This document shows, piece by piece, positions 28,374 to 37,817 of a stretch of DNA of 64,000 bases. The translations under genes were made by a program, and so were the position numbers. Every line of letters starts with the position of its first letter. The first letter of the stretch is position 1. Origin of the DNA: Marinifaba aquimaris. GTDB taxonomy: Bacteria; Pseudomonadota; Gammaproteobacteria; Enterobacterales; Alteromonadaceae. The DNA lies in the NCBI RefSeq assembly GCF_013328345.1, contig NZ_JABULX010000018.1, positions 20,111 through 84,110 on the forward strand. The letters run 5' to 3'. The notes below the pieces were generated by a model. The model ran no database searches. It was not told the origin of the DNA and saw nothing but the letters and a program-made list of their open reading frames with translations.

Positions 28374-28675
28374 TACAAGCTCTCTATATTGAACAATGGA
28401 GCCATATTATAAAGGTATCTAGTTCAACTGAAAAATCGTACATGGCTAAAAAGTGTGCATTTAAACGAGAAATTAGCACTAAGGCTTGAAATTTTGCCAC
28501 GAGATCATATTTTATTGGACGAATTATCGGCTGTAGTGCCGAAATAACTTGAGTTTTAGCGCGATTAACGGCAATCTCTTGAAGTGAAATTTAACACTTT
28601 ATTTACATTATGCTGGTTGAACGAGCATTTCTCACAAAAAGAGCTAATTGTAATTAGTCAGGAGCATTTGAAGAT
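28374..28675. other. Divergent intergenic region (DUF3087 gene / ABC operon)
   Basis: 302 bases with no gene. A small hairpin CGGC-tgtagt-GCCG lies around 28529-28542. The AT-rich stretch 28590-28620 before the ABC operon includes TATGCT, a possible -10, but without a convincing -35. I see no operator that I can name. Confidence 0.35.
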
Positions 28676-29599
28676 ATGATCCAGATAACCAATCTAACTA
28701 AACAGTTCGGTGATTTCACCGCTGTTGATAACCTTTCTTTCGACATCAAACCAGGTGATATTGTTGGTTTCTTAGGGCCAAACGGTGCCGGCAAATCGAC
28801 CACAATGAAGATGATCACCGGTTTTCTAGAACCCAGTGCAGGTGAAATCAAAGTCAATGGCTTCAACATAGATAGCCATGCACTAGATGCTAAAAAAACG
28901 ATCGGCTATTTACCTGAAGGGGCACCTGCATACGGTGATATGACCCCTGCACAATTTTTATCTTTTATCGCTGATGTTCGTGGTTTAACAGGAAGTGAAA
29001 AAACTCAGCGTATCAAAGATGTGATCGCAAGTGTCGAATTAGAGTCTGTTTTAGATAGACCGATTGATAATTTATCTAAGGGTTTTAAACGCCGCGTCGG
29101 TTTAGCACAGGCGATTATTCACGACCCTAAAGTCCTCATCTTAGATGAACCAACTGATGGTTTAGACCCGAATCAAAAACACCAAGTGCGCAAGCTTATT
29201 GAAAATTTATCAAAAGATAAGCTAGTGATAATTTCTACACATATCCTTGAAGAGGTTACCGCTGTTTGTAATCGAGCTGTGATTATTGCAGGCGGTAAAA
29301 AGTTATTTGATGGCACGCCGCTCGAATTAGAAGCGCAGTCAAAGTATCACCAATCAATTACTTTAAAGTTTACTGAAGGTAAGCCTGATACATCTGTTTT
29401 AAACGCACTGAGTGAAGTCAAAGAAGTTTTGGAATCTGAGGACGATAACGCCGTTACGCTGATTCCCCAAAATGATGCTGAAAGTTTGTTTGCAGTGTTA
29501 TTCGCCAAATCTCAATCAGAAAGTTGGCCTGTTGCAGCTATGTTTGCTGAAAGAGGTCGTTTAGATGATGTATTCCGTTCATTAACGGCGCAGGTATAA
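28676..29599 (+). CDS. ABC transporter ATP-binding protein (GldA-like)
   Basis: The ATPase of an ABC-2 type system (307 residues). Walker A is GPNGAGKST, the signature is LSKGFKRRVGLAQA (a variant of LSGGQ), Walker B is VLILDEPTDGLDPNQ and the H-loop is ISTHILEEV. The C-terminal extension (about 220-307, ending 'GRLDDVFRSLT') is typical of the ABC-2 drug/gliding-type ATPases. It lies four bases before a permease gene, followed by a GldG-type protein and a DUF4340 protein, an order known from many Gram-negative bacteria. Substrate unknown. Confidence 0.93.
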   Translation: MIQITNLTKQFGDFTAVDNLSFDIKPGDIVGFLGPNGAGKSTTMKMITGFLEPSAGEIKVNGFNIDSHALDAKKTIGYLPEGAPAYGDMTPAQFLSFIADVRGLTGSEKTQRIKDVIASVELESVLDRPIDNLSKGFKRRVGLAQAIIHDPKVLILDEPTDGLDPNQKHQVRKLIENLSKDKLVIISTHILEEVTAVCNRAVIIAGGKKLFDGTPLELEAQSKYHQSITLKFTEGKPDTSVLNALSEVKEVLESEDDNAVTLIPQNDAESLFAVLFAKSQSESWPVAAMFAERGRLDDVFRSLTAQV

Positions 29600-29603
29600 C
29601 GTT

Positions 29604-30338
29604 ATGGATATGATTAAAATTTTATTTAAGCGTGAGTTTTCAAGCTTTTTCGCCACTCCTGTTGCTTATGTTTTTATTGGCATATTTTTAGTACTTAGTG
29701 GCGTGTTTACTTTTTACTTCGGCAATTTATATGAGCGAGGTCAAGCTGATTTAGCTCCATTTTTTAACTTCCACCCTTGGTTGTATCTATTTTTAGTGCC
29801 AGCAATGGCAATGAGAACTTGGTCTGAAGAGCGTAAATCAGGCTCAATCGAGTTATTAATGACCCTACCGATTACACCTTTACAGGCGATGTTAGGTAAA
29901 TTCTTGGCTGCATGGGCAGTGCTTGCTTTAGCTTTAGCGCTAACTTTCCCATTGTGGATCACAGTAAATTATCTCGGTGCGCCTGATAATGGTGTAATTA
30001 TCGCTTCCTACTTGGGATCATGGTTAATGGCTGGTGCCTTTTTAGCTATCGGTATGTGTATGTCGGCAATGACTAAATCACAGGTTATTGCATTTATCTT
30101 GTCTGTGGTGGTTTGCTTTATTTTTGTATTAATTGGCACACCTATGGTACTGAATGCACTTAAAGGCATTGTACCTGCCGTTATTCTTGATGCTGTAGCA
30201 TCACTTTCGTTTGTTAGTCACTTCCAAACGTTAGTTAAAGGTGTGATTTCACTACAAGATGTACTTTATTTCGTTATTGCTATCGCTGTTTGGCTTCAAG
30301 CAGGTTTAGTGTTAATTCAACAGAAAAAAGCTGATTAG
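29604..30338 (+). CDS. ABC-2 permease subunit (GldF-like)
   Basis: A 244-residue inner-membrane permease with six predicted helices. The opening 'IKILFKREFSSFFATPVAYVF' and the internal 'RTWSEERKSGSIELLMTLPI' are typical of the ABC-2/GldF/NosY permeases. It works with the ATPase encoded just upstream. The next gene begins after 15 bases, so all four genes form one operon. Confidence 0.92.
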   Translation: MDMIKILFKREFSSFFATPVAYVFIGIFLVLSGVFTFYFGNLYERGQADLAPFFNFHPWLYLFLVPAMAMRTWSEERKSGSIELLMTLPITPLQAMLGKFLAAWAVLALALALTFPLWITVNYLGAPDNGVIIASYLGSWLMAGAFLAIGMCMSAMTKSQVIAFILSVVVCFIFVLIGTPMVLNALKGIVPAVILDAVASLSFVSHFQTLVKGVISLQDVLYFVIAIAVWLQAGLVLIQQKKAD

Positions 30339-30353
30339 ACTGAGGATAACAAC

Positions 30354-32195
30354 ATGAAAAAACTTCAATCTACTGCTGGCTTAGGTGCCTTAGCGCTCAT
30401 TTTTCTTGGCTTAGTGTTAATTAATAATTTAATTTTCGACAAGGCGAGAATCGATTTAACAGAAAACAATATTTATTCGATTTCATCGGGCTCCAAAGCA
30501 ATTGTCGATAAAATTGATGAACAAGTTAATTTGTATTACTTCTTTTCAGATAAAACATCTGAAGGGATCCCAAATATCCGTAACTATGCTAACCGTGTTC
30601 AGAATTTATTAGAGGAATACGCTCTAGCGAGTAATGGTAAAATTAAACTACATATTATTGACCCTGAACCTTTCTCTGAAGCTGAAGACAGAGCGGCAAG
30701 CTTTGGTCTTACTGCAGTAACAGTAGGCGCGGCTGGCGATAGTTTATACTTTGGTTTAGGTGCAACAAACTCTGTTGATACCGAGGTAGCCATTCCATTT
30801 TTTGACCCTGCCAAAGAAGAATTCCTAGAATATGACATCAGTCAGTTAATTTATAAGTTAAGTGATACTGATAAAGTTAACGTTGGTATTATCAGCAGCT
30901 TGCCTTATATGGGCGATGCAATGGCTGCGCCGATGACGCGTAACCCCAATGCACAACCAGCGTGGGTTTTCTACGACCAGTTATCGCAAATGTATGAAGT
31001 TGAAGATATTGGTGAACAAGCTACGGCATTACCTGATAATTTAGATGTTTTAATTCTTGCTCATCCAAAAAACTTATCTGAATCAATGGCTTTAGCGATT
31101 GACCAATACGTGATGAAAGGCGGCAACCTAATTGTATTTGCAGATCCTCATGCTGAGTTTGCTACTGCATCTGCTCAAGGTAATGTGGGCAAAAGCAGCA
31201 GTGACTTTGCAGGATTACTGAAAGGTTGGGGTATCAAATTTGATGCTAACCAAGTTGTATTAGATGCTGCTACTTCATTAGAAATTCGCCTTCCAACTGG
31301 TGGTACGGGTAAACACTACGGTTACCTTGGCTTAACAACCGATAACATTGATAAATCTGACGTTGCCGTTTCTTCATTAAATTTACTTAATGGTGCTTCT
31401 TTTGGTTTCTTCGAAAAAGCTGAAGGTGCAAGTTTCGATTTTTACCCACTTATCCATTCCAGCACTCATACAGGTTTAATTGATGCAGATACTTATGGGG
31501 TATTGCACGACCCTAGAATGTTAGGTCGTCAATTTAAACCAACAGAAGTTCAATATACATTAGCGGCTAGAGTATCTGGTCAAGTGCAATCTGCCTTTAA
31601 AGACCAGTCTGTCGAATTAGTTGATGGTCAAGTTTTAGTAACTGAAAACCTTAAAACTAACATCATTCTTGTTGCGGATACTGACGTATTAGCAGATAGC
31701 TTATGGGTTCAGAAACAGAACTTCTTTGGCCAGACAATTCTTAACCCATTTGCAAATAACGGTGACTTCTTGGCTAACAGCATTGAAAACTTAGCGGGTA
31801 GTTCAGATCTGATCAGTATTCGTGCTCGTGGTAAATTCTCTCGTCCATTTGATGTGGTGCAAGATATCACTGCTCAAGCAGAAGAGCGTTTTAGAGAACA
31901 AGAGCAAATGCTACAAAAGCGTTTAGAAGATACTGAAAAACAACTACAAGAGTTAAGTAATCAAAATAATGGCGAGTTAGTACTTAATGACGAGCAAAGA
32001 CAAGCACTTGAAGATTTCCAAGCGCAAAAGCTCGAAATTCGCAAAGAGTTACGCGAAGTACGCCACCAACTTGATAAAGATATCGATGCTTTGGGTAGTA
32101 AATTAAAGTTCATCAATATTGCACTTATTCCTTTACTGTTAACTTTATTATTAGCTTTTATCAGCCGAAAGTTATTGGCTAAACGCGATTTTTAA
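30354..32195 (+). CDS. GldG-family ABC-associated protein
   Basis: A 613-residue protein with an N-terminal membrane helix (about 8-27), a large periplasmic part beginning 'RIDLTENNIYSISSGSK' (the GldG/Mce-like signature), a region with 'GIISSLPYMGD' and 'LDVLILAHPKNLSESMALAID', a long coiled coil (about 505-575, rich in Gln, Glu, Lys and Leu) and a C-terminal helix (about 585-605). In Flavobacterium GldG works with GldA and GldF; in gammaproteobacteria the role is unknown. It lies in the same operon as the ATPase and permease. Confidence 0.9.
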   Translation: MKKLQSTAGLGALALIFLGLVLINNLIFDKARIDLTENNIYSISSGSKAIVDKIDEQVNLYYFFSDKTSEGIPNIRNYANRVQNLLEEYALASNGKIKLHIIDPEPFSEAEDRAASFGLTAVTVGAAGDSLYFGLGATNSVDTEVAIPFFDPAKEEFLEYDISQLIYKLSDTDKVNVGIISSLPYMGDAMAAPMTRNPNAQPAWVFYDQLSQMYEVEDIGEQATALPDNLDVLILAHPKNLSESMALAIDQYVMKGGNLIVFADPHAEFATASAQGNVGKSSSDFAGLLKGWGIKFDANQVVLDAATSLEIRLPTGGTGKHYGYLGLTTDNIDKSDVAVSSLNLLNGASFGFFEKAEGASFDFYPLIHSSTHTGLIDADTYGVLHDPRMLGRQFKPTEVQYTLAARVSGQVQSAFKDQSVELVDGQVLVTENLKTNIILVADTDVLADSLWVQKQNFFGQTILNPFANNGDFLANSIENLAGSSDLISIRARGKFSRPFDVVQDITAQAEERFREQEQMLQKRLEDTEKQLQELSNQNNGELVLNDEQRQALEDFQAQKLEIRKELREVRHQLDKDIDALGSKLKFINIALIPLLLTLLLAFISRKLLAKRDF

Positions 32196-32230
32196 TCGGC
32201 AAGCTAGTTTAAATAAAAGAGAATAGAATA

Positions 32231-33289
32231 ATGTTAAGTAATAAACCTTTAATCTTTGCCGTAGCTGGCACTGCATTAATAGCTGTTGGTCTGGGGTTAA
32301 ACCAAGGTCAACAAGCTGATAGTTCAATTGATAAACGCGCTATGTTGCCCGCTATTCAGGCCGATTCAAGCACGCTTAATCACATTAAAGTGGTTGAAGC
32401 GGTTGATGAACTAATTGTTGAAGCTAAAAAACAAAATGATCAATGGGTCATTGCAAGCTTAGATAACTATCCTGCTGATGTAACTAAAATTCGTAAATTC
32501 ATTAATGAATTGGTTGAAGCTGAAATTGTGGAAGATAAAACCAGTAATCCAGCTAAACATCATCATTTAAAACTAACGCCTGTTTCTGGCGAAAAAGTTG
32601 ATAGTGAGAGTAGTGCAGTTTTAGTGGAAGTCGCTACGGCAAAAGAACAAGCAGCAGTGTTGTTAGGTGGTTATCCTAAAAATGATAACGGTCGCTATGC
32701 GAGACTTAACGACAGTGATCAAACTTGGCAAGTAAATAAGAAAATTTATGCTCCAGGCGAGCCGACAAGTTGGATTGAAAAGAAGATCTTTGAAAACTTC
32801 ACCATTGCTGATATCCAAGCTGTACGCAGAGTCACTGAAAAAGATGGATTTAGTTTTAACAAGCTAAACCCGGGTGCTGACTATGTATTATTGACTGAGT
32901 TAACGGGTGGCCAAACAGCGAAAGATCCTGGCGTGATGGGTTCATATGCAAGTGCAATTGCTGGTATTCGTATGCAGCTTCCAGCTAAGCGCGATACACA
33001 GCTTTGGCAGCAAAATACGCAGAATATACAAGTTGGCCTTTTTAATGGGGTAAAAGTCGATCTGACCTTTGCTGAGCAAAAAGTTGATGATGCTAGCCAG
33101 CCTTGGTTAAGTATTTCTGCTCAAGCAATCAGTACTGATGAAGCAGCAACGACACTAGCCGATAAAATTAACCAGAGACATCAAAACTGGCAGTACAATG
33201 TCACAGAATATATCTATGATAGTATTTTGAAAGATTTAACTGATCTTGTTGATACGCCTAGTGATACAGAAGTCGTCGAAGTTAATTAA
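32231..33289 (+). CDS. DUF4340-domain protein
   Basis: A 352-residue protein with an N-terminal membrane anchor ('LIFAVAGTALIAVGLGL', about 6-22) and a long extracytoplasmic part. 'NDQWVIASLDNYPADVTKIR' and 'GRYARLNDSDQTWQVNK' are the hallmarks of DUF4340, whose members almost always follow GldG-type genes. The function is unknown; a periplasmic accessory of the ABC system is the natural guess. It is the last gene of the operon and a strong terminator follows. Confidence 0.9.
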   Translation: MLSNKPLIFAVAGTALIAVGLGLNQGQQADSSIDKRAMLPAIQADSSTLNHIKVVEAVDELIVEAKKQNDQWVIASLDNYPADVTKIRKFINELVEAEIVEDKTSNPAKHHHLKLTPVSGEKVDSESSAVLVEVATAKEQAAVLLGGYPKNDNGRYARLNDSDQTWQVNKKIYAPGEPTSWIEKKIFENFTIADIQAVRRVTEKDGFSFNKLNPGADYVLLTELTGGQTAKDPGVMGSYASAIAGIRMQLPAKRDTQLWQQNTQNIQVGLFNGVKVDLTFAEQKVDDASQPWLSISAQAISTDEAATTLADKINQRHQNWQYNVTEYIYDSILKDLTDLVDTPSDTEVVEVN

Positions 33290-33311
33290 GCACGTCAATA
33301 TATTACGACTC

Positions 33312-33346
33312 AAAAAGCCGCCTAATTCACCTGGCGGCTTTTTTGT
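33312..33346 (+). terminator. Terminator of the GldAFG/DUF4340-like operon
   Basis: A stem AAAAAGCCGCC/GGCGGCTTTTT (33312-33322, 33333-33343) with a 10-base loop and a T-run. Confidence 0.92.
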
Positions 33347-33626
33347 ATCTAACCCTTGTAGACTTATTTTATATACCCATTAACTTTACTGTGTTTAGTA
33401 AGCGGTCAAACTGCCATCTGTAATCATTACCATTGCTCTCAGTAAGGCATTTGGTATTTAGAGTTTAGTTAACGTGGTAGCCCTGTCTTGTCACTGCTTG
33501 CAGTTAAGCCGAAAAACCTAAGTTGTGAAAGTGGGTAATAGACTTAACCGTTACTCACAATTGGCTATTTAAAGAGAAAATGAATGAACTAAAAGCAGTG
33601 GGTAGGGGATAAGTGTTAGTACAAAT
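33347..33626. other. Intergenic region between two terminators
   Basis: About 280 bases enclosed by the terminator of the ABC operon on one side and that of the choice-of-anchor-A gene on the other. I see no open frame longer than about ten codons with a ribosome site, no tRNA and no recognised riboswitch. An unlisted small RNA is possible but unsupported. Confidence 0.4.
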
Positions 33627-33653
33627 AAAAAAGCCTCACATAGTGAGGCTTTT
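33627..33653 (-). terminator. Terminator of the choice-of-anchor-A gene
   Basis: An 11-bp stem AAAAGCCTCAC/GTGAGGCTTTT with a 3-base loop. Read on the minus strand it ends in a six-T run (33627-33632 complement). Confidence 0.9.
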
Positions 33654-33678
33654 ATCGTATTTATGGGGGCTAAGTGAC

Positions 33679-34767
33679 TTAAGCAAATACAGTGTTAGTA
33701 TTTGGAGTCGCTTTGAATCTGAATTTGTTTTTAGCTACAACTAAACCTAAAGCTACAAAGAATGCCCAGAACGCAGACGGTGCTGGAACCGGTGTAGTGA
33801 TCACTGGTGTGAACGGGTTGTAGTTGATTTGCATGTTACCTTCCCAAGAGTTAGCAATGACTTGTCCCCAAATTACTGAACTATTAGCCGAGATATTTGA
33901 AGTCGGTGCCAAGATAGTACCGTATAAATCTGTTTGAAGATTTAGGTCGAGGTTGATAACACTTGCATCATAAAAGTTATAAATAACTTGAACTGGTGGT
34001 TTACCGTTTGCTTCGCCCTTTCTGAAGTACTCACTTAAAGGATCATTTGCGTCATTTAAGAAGATGTTTGATTGGGTAAAGTTAACCACACCGTTTTCGC
34101 CACGGATGTTAAATACTAAAGTAGCAGGGTCTTGCATATCAGTTGTATCGACATACCAGTCTGTACGCTTGCTACCCCATTGGTTTTCAAACATGTCTTG
34201 AGTAACGTCAAAAACGTATACACCGTCGTCATTTGTTTGGTTAGGGTCAGCTTTAAAATCTAATTTCCAATCTTCTTGGCTAGCATTCCAATCATGTTTA
34301 GTATCAGTGATCGCGTTTGTGCTTTCTGATAATGTTTTTGAAACGTTTTGTAAGTGAGCAAAAGCGTTATCAAAATCAATATATTGTGGATCTTGAATTT
34401 GATTTGCTACACCAATTGGAGAGCCATTTACAGAACCACCGTAAACAAGATCGCCATATTCTGGGTTAGGAAGTGTTGATGTGTTGTAAATGTTTAAGAA
34501 ACCATTGCCTGTTTTCTCAACATTACCGCCTACAACTAGTGCAGGGCCATCACCCATATTAAAGTCCTTGATTTTGGTACCAACATCGTAACCACCATCA
34601 ACGATAAAGTCACCACCAACGGCGATGCGCCCTTCTGTATCTGAAGATGTTACTTTGAAATCACCACGAACAAATGCGTTGTAATCACCTGCAACGCCAA
34701 GATCAATATTGGCAGCTAGTGAAGAGCAACTTAACAGTAAACCTGTGAATAATGTAAAAATACGCAC
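33679..34767 (-). CDS. Choice-of-anchor A family protein with PEP-CTERM-like sorting tail
   Basis: A secreted protein of 362 residues. The signal peptide (about 1-18, CSSLAA) leads into a choice-of-anchor-A domain: 'LGVAGDYNAFVRGDFKVTSS', 'GRIAVGGDFIVDGGYDVG' and later 'LQTDLYGTILAPTSNISANS', 'GQVIANSW'. The C-terminus looks like a PEP-CTERM signal: 'PVPAPSAFWAFFVALGLVV' (a Pro-x-Pro motif, then a membrane helix), followed by basic KNKFRFK and a short tail. It has PAP where PEP is usual. An exosortase would cleave it for surface or exopolysaccharide attachment; none is in the window. The TPR gene upstream is a known companion of such systems. Confidence 0.85.
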   Translation of the reverse strand: MRIFTLFTGLLLSCSSLAANIDLGVAGDYNAFVRGDFKVTSSDTEGRIAVGGDFIVDGGYDVGTKIKDFNMGDGPALVVGGNVEKTGNGFLNIYNTSTLPNPEYGDLVYGGSVNGSPIGVANQIQDPQYIDFDNAFAHLQNVSKTLSESTNAITDTKHDWNASQEDWKLDFKADPNQTNDDGVYVFDVTQDMFENQWGSKRTDWYVDTTDMQDPATLVFNIRGENGVVNFTQSNIFLNDANDPLSEYFRKGEANGKPPVQVIYNFYDASVINLDLNLQTDLYGTILAPTSNISANSSVIWGQVIANSWEGNMQINYNPFTPVITTPVPAPSAFWAFFVALGLVVAKNKFRFKATPNTNTVFA

Positions 34768-34874
34768 TGTACAATTTCCGTTTAGTTTTCGATAAGGGTT
34801 AAAATTCGCTCATATAGTAACAAAGTTTGTCATAAATTGACATATTTACAGCCAAATCAATTTAACTTTGTCGC

Positions 34875-34896
34875 TAAAAATGAGAACCAGTTCTCT
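34875..34896 (-). terminator. Terminator of the PrsT-like gene
   Basis: The palindrome GAGAAC-CA-GTTCTC (34882-34895). On the minus strand the hairpin is followed by ATTTTTAG. The stem is short but correctly placed, 16 bases after the stop codon. Confidence 0.55.
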
Positions 34897-34911
34897 AAGT
34901 TGTTCTTTTCT

Positions 34912-37665
34912 CTATAGAGTTTTAATTACTTTTTCTACTTCTTTTCGCAATTCATGCTTATCGTCGAGTAGTTTAGCTTCATCAAATGTCATTTTTGCTG
35001 CAGATGAGCGATTTAATTTAGCTAAGGTATAGGCAAGGTGGTACTTAAATGTTGCTTGGTTCGCTTTACGTGCATCCGCTTCCCTTAGGTATTTCAACCC
35101 TTGCTCCCACTCTCCTTGTTTAGTCAGCACCCAACCCAAAGTGTCATTGATTTCAGCAATGTTAGGGGCTAGTTCATGGGCTCTAAATGCGAGTTTATAA
35201 GCTTCGTCTACATCTTGTTTTATGTAAAGGTTAGCTAAGTTGTTTAAAAAGATAGGGTGTTCATTGATGTAAGGGTAATCACTTAAAACACTAATCGCTA
35301 AATCGATTTCATCCATATTTATTGCTAAGGCGCTGAGCTGGCCAATTGTCCATGCATCGTCAGGTACGTGCTTTAACCAATTTTGTAACAAATTCTTTAC
35401 GTTTTGGGGTTTTTCTAGCTGGCTGTATATTTGAGCCAATAACTGCATATGTTGCCGACTTTGCGTTTTGGCAAATAATTTTTTAAGTTTAGGTTCAGCT
35501 TTTGTAAGCTGGTTTTGTTGCAGTAACAAGGTAACTTCAAGCTCTTGCCAGCTAATTTTATCTTTACTCCAAATTCCCTTCTTAATGAGTTGCTCTGCTT
35601 TTTTATAGTTTTCTTGGTTTAACGCTAAACGAGCATCAAGATAGCGGGTTTTTACTTTGCCCAGCTGTTTAATTCTGTCGATCGATTTTTTTGCTGCTTC
35701 ATTATCTTTTAAATCTAATTGGCGCAAAGCGATGTGTTTGAGTTTATCTGCGTCATCATAAACTAAGCCATAAAGTGCTCTTAAGCTTTTCTGGGCTTGA
35801 TCTAACTGATTTGATTTAGCAAAGAACTCACTTTTTAGGAGTATGTAAGTGTGGTCAAAATAGTTGTCTTGTTCGAGTTGTAAGATAACCGCTTGTGCTG
35901 TTTCTAGATCGTTGACCTTCAGTGCTAAATCTAATTTCGCTCTTAAGTTTGCATGATAGTGAGGGTCTTCACTTTCTAGCTCTAACTTTTTAAGCAAGTG
36001 CAGGGCTAATGCATAAGATTGTTGAGAGATTGCAAGCTCAGCAAATAGCTCTAAGACTAATTTGTCTTTACCGTGGAGTTTTAAAATTTGGTTATATTGT
36101 TGCTGAGCCGTTTTAGCGTCACCTTGTTTTAAGGCGATAGCGGCTAATGCTAAATAAGCCGGTTTGAATTTCTCATCTAACGTTAAGATACCTTCAAAAA
36201 AAGTTTTTGCTTGTTCTATTTTACCTAGTTTTAATGATACTTCGCCGGCAAGTTGTAAAACTTCAATTTTATTAGGGTATTCATCAAGAAGCGCTTTTAC
36301 CGTGTCAAATGCTTGTTTAATTTGGTTGTTTTCAAGCTGTATGTAACCTAGGGTCGTTCTGTTTTGTAATTGGTTATCGGACACTTCTAATAGTGCTGAA
36401 GAGGCTTTATCACTCTGTCCAGACTGCAGCAGGCTGCTTAAATACAAGTCTTTCAAGGTTTGGTTATTGGTAAATTTATCTTTAGCCTTTTCAACAAAGG
36501 CCAAGTACTCTTTTGCAGGTTTTTCGTATCGATATACGGCTGCCGCTAATATATAAAAATCGACATTTTCCGGAAAGTTCTCTAGTCCTTTTTCAACGTG
36601 AATGACCGCTTCAGCAAAGGCTTTATTGCGCAGTGCTATTTCGGCAAGGTACTTTCTTGCTGTTAAGTTTTCACCGTAAAGGTCTATATATTTAATGTAT
36701 AAGCGGCTCGCTTTTTCGACATCATCAAGCATATAGTTGACGTTAGCGGTCACAAATAAGACGGCTTTGTCTTGTTTCATCTCATCGCTTAGCGAAGATA
36801 ATTGATGGCGCAAGTTTCTCAATACATGTTTGGCGTCGCGCTCTTGGTTTTGTTCAAATAGCGCAGAGGCTTTAATGATTTGGGCAAACGGATTATAGAT
36901 ATCCTTTTCAAGTACGATTTCACTTTGACTAATGGCTTTATCGAGCTGTCTGTTTTCTAGGTAAGTTGTTGCTAACCCTAAATGTGCTGATTTGTTGTCC
37001 GGTTCATTGGCCAATACACCTTGATAGGTTTCAATCGCTTTGTGCAGCTGTTTATTTTGTTTGTACCAGCTTGCTTTTACCAAACGAGCAGGTGAATAAC
37101 CTGAATCTAATGCTAGAGCGGTTTCAATTTCAACATTAGCTTGTTCTAACTTTGCTAACTTAAGATATAAGTCCGCTTTTTCTGTATGCAGTTGAGCCGT
37201 TGCAGGGTGCAGCGCAAGCTCTTTTTGATAAGCGCTTTGTGCCTGTTCGTATTGCAGGCCCGCTTTATAGGCATTCGCTAGGTATAAGTGATAGTTTTGT
37301 TCCGTTGATAATTTACGGTATTGCTGTAAAAGCTCGATAACCTCTCTGTGTTTGGATAAGCCTAACTTAACCTGAACAAGTAAGAAGATAACCTGCTTTG
37401 AATCGGCATTGAGTGATTTGGCAATAGAGAGTTCTTTTTCTGCCGCTCGTAACTGACCTTGGTAAAATAAAACTTCACCTAGTTTTAATCTGGCAGGTAA
37501 ATAATCAGGTGTTTCTTGCAGTGTCGTTTTTAATTCAATCTCGGCAGAAGAAAAGTTACCTTTCTCTAAGTGAGCTAAGGCTCGCTCGTATGGTGATGAA
37601 ATTTTACTGGCGTGAAGGTTAAAACAGAAAAGACCTAAGCTTAAGGTCAATATCACTTTATACAT
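34912..37665 (-). CDS. PrsT-like TPR-repeat protein (PEP-CTERM-system type)
   Basis: A 917-residue secreted protein made almost wholly of tetratricopeptide repeats. About 25 helix pairs run from 'YERALAHLEKGNFSSAEIEL' to 'LDTLGWVLTKQGEWEQGLKYL'-type units near the C-terminus. Size and layout match the PrsT family that accompanies exosortase and exopolysaccharide loci, and the next gene downstream encodes a PEP-CTERM-like protein. Family members are usually lipoproteins, but here the signal peptide (about 1-19, ending LHAS) has no lipobox Cys. A perfect CRP-type palindrome lies about 95 bases upstream. Exact partner and function are inference. Confidence 0.8.
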   Translation of the reverse strand: MYKVILTLSLGLFCFNLHASKISSPYERALAHLEKGNFSSAEIELKTTLQETPDYLPARLKLGEVLFYQGQLRAAEKELSIAKSLNADSKQVIFLLVQVKLGLSKHREVIELLQQYRKLSTEQNYHLYLANAYKAGLQYEQAQSAYQKELALHPATAQLHTEKADLYLKLAKLEQANVEIETALALDSGYSPARLVKASWYKQNKQLHKAIETYQGVLANEPDNKSAHLGLATTYLENRQLDKAISQSEIVLEKDIYNPFAQIIKASALFEQNQERDAKHVLRNLRHQLSSLSDEMKQDKAVLFVTANVNYMLDDVEKASRLYIKYIDLYGENLTARKYLAEIALRNKAFAEAVIHVEKGLENFPENVDFYILAAAVYRYEKPAKEYLAFVEKAKDKFTNNQTLKDLYLSSLLQSGQSDKASSALLEVSDNQLQNRTTLGYIQLENNQIKQAFDTVKALLDEYPNKIEVLQLAGEVSLKLGKIEQAKTFFEGILTLDEKFKPAYLALAAIALKQGDAKTAQQQYNQILKLHGKDKLVLELFAELAISQQSYALALHLLKKLELESEDPHYHANLRAKLDLALKVNDLETAQAVILQLEQDNYFDHTYILLKSEFFAKSNQLDQAQKSLRALYGLVYDDADKLKHIALRQLDLKDNEAAKKSIDRIKQLGKVKTRYLDARLALNQENYKKAEQLIKKGIWSKDKISWQELEVTLLLQQNQLTKAEPKLKKLFAKTQSRQHMQLLAQIYSQLEKPQNVKNLLQNWLKHVPDDAWTIGQLSALAINMDEIDLAISVLSDYPYINEHPIFLNNLANLYIKQDVDEAYKLAFRAHELAPNIAEINDTLGWVLTKQGEWEQGLKYLREADARKANQATFKYHLAYTLAKLNRSSAAKMTFDEAKLLDDKHELRKEVEKVIKTL

Positions 37666-37758
37666 AAAATTGGGTTACTCATTAACTGCAATCAGCTCAT
37701 ATTATACCTCTTCAAGCCTAAGCTAAGGTAGTAGTAATTGTGCTTGTTTGTCGCTAGG

Positions 37759-37774
37759 TGTGATCTGGGTCACA
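37759..37774. promoter_or_regulatory. CRP-type binding site upstream of the PrsT-like gene
   Basis: TGTGATCTGGGTCACA matches the CRP consensus core TGTGA-N6-TCACA exactly. It lies in the only gap (37666-37817) upstream of the TPR gene, centred about 100 bases before its ATG on the minus strand, a suitable place for activation. Confidence 0.7.
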
Positions 37775-37817
37775 CAAAATAACTGTGTGGCCCAGATATC
37801 GCTTGGCTTAGTATGTG

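Noticed and set aside
2657..33289. Horizontal transfer of the oad, nqr or ABC operons
   Set aside because: No integrase, flanking repeats, or visible change in base composition or codon use; they look like resident genes.
33347..33626. A riboswitch or small RNA between two terminators
   Set aside because: I could not match it to any known class or fold a convincing structure by eye, so it is only described as intergenic.
34819..34840. TGTCA-N5-TGACA repeat and a possible sigma-54 promoter upstream of the choice-of-anchor-A gene
   Set aside because: The repeat is short in AT-rich DNA, and no GG-N10-GC pair with correct -24/-12 sequence was found.
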